From: Cyanobacteria bacterium UBA1221
GTDB lineage: Bacteria; Cyanobacteriota; Vampirovibrionia; Gastranaerophilales; Gastranaerophilaceae
Reading direction: 5' to 3'
Assembly: GCA_002309425.1 (NCBI GenBank)
Contig: DBXD01000016.1
Coordinates: 1,325-7,732 of the forward strand
DNA: 6,408 bases
This document shows, piece after piece, positions 4,730 to 6,408 of the stretch. The notes below the pieces were generated by a model. The model made no database searches and was not told the DNA's origin. It saw only the letters and a program-made list of their open reading frames with translations. A program made the translations under genes and the position numbers. Numbering within the stretch: the first letter of the stretch is position 1; every line of letters begins with the position of its first letter.

Positions 4730-6408
4730 ATGGGGCGAGTAAAGCAGTTATCAAAAAATCTTATAAACCAGATTGCAGCGGGGGAAGTAATTGAAAGACC
4801 TGCATCAGTCGTAAAAGAATTGGTTGAAAATTCTGTTGATGCGGGGGCAACAAGAATCAGCATAGAAACTTCAAACGAATGCAGAAACATTCGTGTTGCC
4901 GACAACGGTTCAGGCATACACCCTGATGACATTTTACTTGCGTTTTCAAAGCACGCAACCAGCAAAATTGAAAATGAAGAAGATTTGTACGATATAAACA
5001 CACTGGGATTCAGAGGGGAAGCGCTGTCGAGCATAATTTCCATATCAAAATTGTCCTGCACTACAAGAACAAAAGATTTTGATAACGGAACAAAAGTCAC
5101 CTGCGAAAATTCTGAAGTCAAACAGGTTCAAACAGGATGTGCAGTCGGAACAATTATGGATGTACAGGATTTGTTCTACAATATCCCCGCAAGGCTAAAA
5201 TTTTTGAGAAATCCGAATACCGAGTTTTCATACATTCAGGAAATCGTACAGTCCATTGCAATTATTCACCCTGAAATCGCTTTTGAGTTAAAGAAAAACG
5301 GGAAAACAGTATTAAAAACCACAGCTCAAAAAGATTTAAAAAGAAACATAAAAGAGATTTTTTCCGATAACGTAACGGATAATCTTAAAGAAGTATTAAA
5401 AACAGATGATTTATCCGGCCTAAAAATATCAGGTTTTGTAAGCACACCCGATTTTACCCGTTCAAGTAAAAAAGACTACCATATCTATATAAATTCCAGA
5501 ACCGTAAAATGTCCGATTTTCCAAAAGGCAATAGATACAGCATACAGGGATATGATGGCTAACGGCAAATATCCGTTTGTGGTTCTTAATCTGGAAATTC
5601 CGCCGTCAGATGTTGATGTTAATGTTCACCCGACAAAAAAAGAAGTCCGGTATAAAAATGTTAATCAGGTATTCAATTTTATTATGTCGGGAATATTGGG
5701 CGGACTGTCAAATTATAAGGAAAAACCGAGAGAACTTGCGTCTGTTCACAGCAGCCTGAGCGTAAGAGAAGAAAATTTAGAAACCCAAAGCAATATAGTA
5801 AATCTTTTCCCGCAAAGCAAAGAAAAATCTATTGATGTATTCTATGACAAATCTGACGACAGTTTATACGTGAGCGATTCATCGCCAAAACCTGCATTAA
5901 ATATTGAGCAGACAAGTTTTATAAGTATTGATAATACTCCCGAAAAGCAGGAGGACAATATTATCGGACAATACAAAAATACCTATATTTTAATTGAAAA
6001 GGATGACGGACTGGAAATAGTTGACCAGCATATTGCGGAAGAAAGATACCACTACGAAAAACTAAAATCCGAAAAAGAAACTGCTTCTCAGCTCGTTTTT
6101 ATATCGGATGTTATTGAAGTTTCCCCGACAGATGCAGAATTAATTAAAAATAACATGGATAAATTTGAAAGGTTCGGCTACGGAATAGAATTTACCTCGG
6201 ATACGGAAGTGATATTTAAAAGAATACCCCAGATGCTTACTAAAACGAGTCTGAAAGATATTTTAAGCGATATAATAGAAAACATTGAGGGAAATATTGA
6301 CGGGCTGGAAGAACAAATATTAAAAACAACCGCCTGCAAAGCCTCCGTAAAAGCAGGGCAAAAATTGTCGCTATGGCAAATGCAGGAGATAATAAAAAAA
6401 TGGCGCAC
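4730..6408 (+). CDS. mutL: DNA mismatch repair protein MutL (3' end outside the window)
   Basis: MutL couples mismatch recognition by MutS to strand removal. I translated 559 codons without a stop; the frame is open at the right edge. The ATG follows AGAGGG at a 7-base spacing. The GHKL ATPase domain is intact: catalytic E33 in KELVENSVDAGAT, DNGSGI (58-63), and FRGEAL (94-99). The conserved NVHPTKKEVRY (from N298) closes the N-terminal domain. A polar, poorly conserved linker covers roughly 325-410. The C-terminal dimerisation/endonuclease domain begins near QYKNTYILIE, and D432-E443 reads DQHIAEERYHYE. This fits the DQHA(X)2E(X)4E nuclease motif with A changed to I, and ACKASVKAG follows. 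Such MutL proteins nick DNA themselves in bacteria without MutH. The final CPHGRP-type motif would be beyond the window. It is divergent from the methyltransferase. Confidence 0.97.
   Translation, partial: MGRVKQLSKNLINQIAAGEVIERPASVVKELVENSVDAGATRISIETSNECRNIRVADNGSGIHPDDILLAFSKHATSKIENEEDLYDINTLGFRGEALSSIISISKLSCTTRTKDFDNGTKVTCENSEVKQVQTGCAVGTIMDVQDLFYNIPARLKFLRNPNTEFSYIQEIVQSIAIIHPEIAFELKKNGKTVLKTTAQKDLKRNIKEIFSDNVTDNLKEVLKTDDLSGLKISGFVSTPDFTRSSKKDYHIYINSRTVKCPIFQKAIDTAYRDMMANGKYPFVVLNLEIPPSDVDVNVHPTKKEVRYKNVNQVFNFIMSGILGGLSNYKEKPRELASVHSSLSVREENLETQSNIVNLFPQSKEKSIDVFYDKSDDSLYVSDSSPKPALNIEQTSFISIDNTPEKQEDNIIGQYKNTYILIEKDDGLEIVDQHIAEERYHYEKLKSEKETASQLVFISDVIEVSPTDAELIKNNMDKFERFGYGIEFTSDTEVIFKRIPQMLTKTSLKDILSDIIENIEGNIDGLEEQILKTTACKASVKAGQKLSLWQMQEIIKKWR

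Noticed and set aside
4675..5121. Leftward open frame of 148 codons at the mutL start
   Set aside because: It lies antisense to the MutL ATPase domain, whose motifs fix the + strand as coding.
1..6408. CRISPR array, defence island or integrase-type mobile element
   Set aside because: No regularly spaced direct repeats, cas-like genes, transposase or integrase are present. The genes are mostly core housekeeping ones.

Overview
The window is a piece of AT-rich bacterial chromosome carrying mostly housekeeping genes. In order it holds the 3' end of fusA (elongation factor G, + strand), thrS (threonyl-tRNA synthetase, - strand), a long non-coding gap, a small unrecognised 77-residue ORF (- strand), an orphan DNA amino-methyltransferase (- strand), and the 5' part of mutL (mismatch repair, + strand), which runs off the right edge. 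The ThrRS starts directly at its editing domain and lacks the N-terminal TGS domain. From memory this is usual in Cyanobacteria and could fit a non-photosynthetic relative (Melainabacteria/Gastranaerophilales-like gut bacterium). That placement is an inference; the sequence alone does not settle it.

Left part (1-818): fusA ends at 396 and is closed by a near-perfect intrinsic terminator at 420-451. The rest of this gap has no gene. It contains a short element at 468-510 that resembles a second copy at 3156-3210, three tandem GTGAA-type heptads (517-537), a 152-bp MITE-like element with terminal inverted repeats (567-718), and the convergent thrS terminator (766-807).

Middle part (819-3737): thrS is transcribed leftwards. 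The 653 bases upstream of it hold no convincing gene but are rich in signals. There is a near-consensus leftward promoter (2952-2980, TTGACA, 17-base spacer, extended AATAAT). About 140 nt downstream lies a strong intrinsic terminator with an 8-U tract (2806-2832). Two identical-half-site dyads (AGTGT-N7-ACACT) flank the promoter. This looks like either an undescribed small RNA or an attenuated thrS leader, and it is the best candidate here for something new. Further up are a multi-arm inverted-repeat structure and the 77-residue ORF.

Right part (3738-6408): a methyltransferase with a DLFFGSGTS motif and an unusual HPPY in place of DPPY, started from a TTG, is divergent from mutL across a 119-base promoter region. 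No restriction endonuclease is visible nearby. MutL has an intact GHKL ATPase and a C-terminal DQHI-type endonuclease motif, so it is probably of the nicking class found in organisms without MutH.
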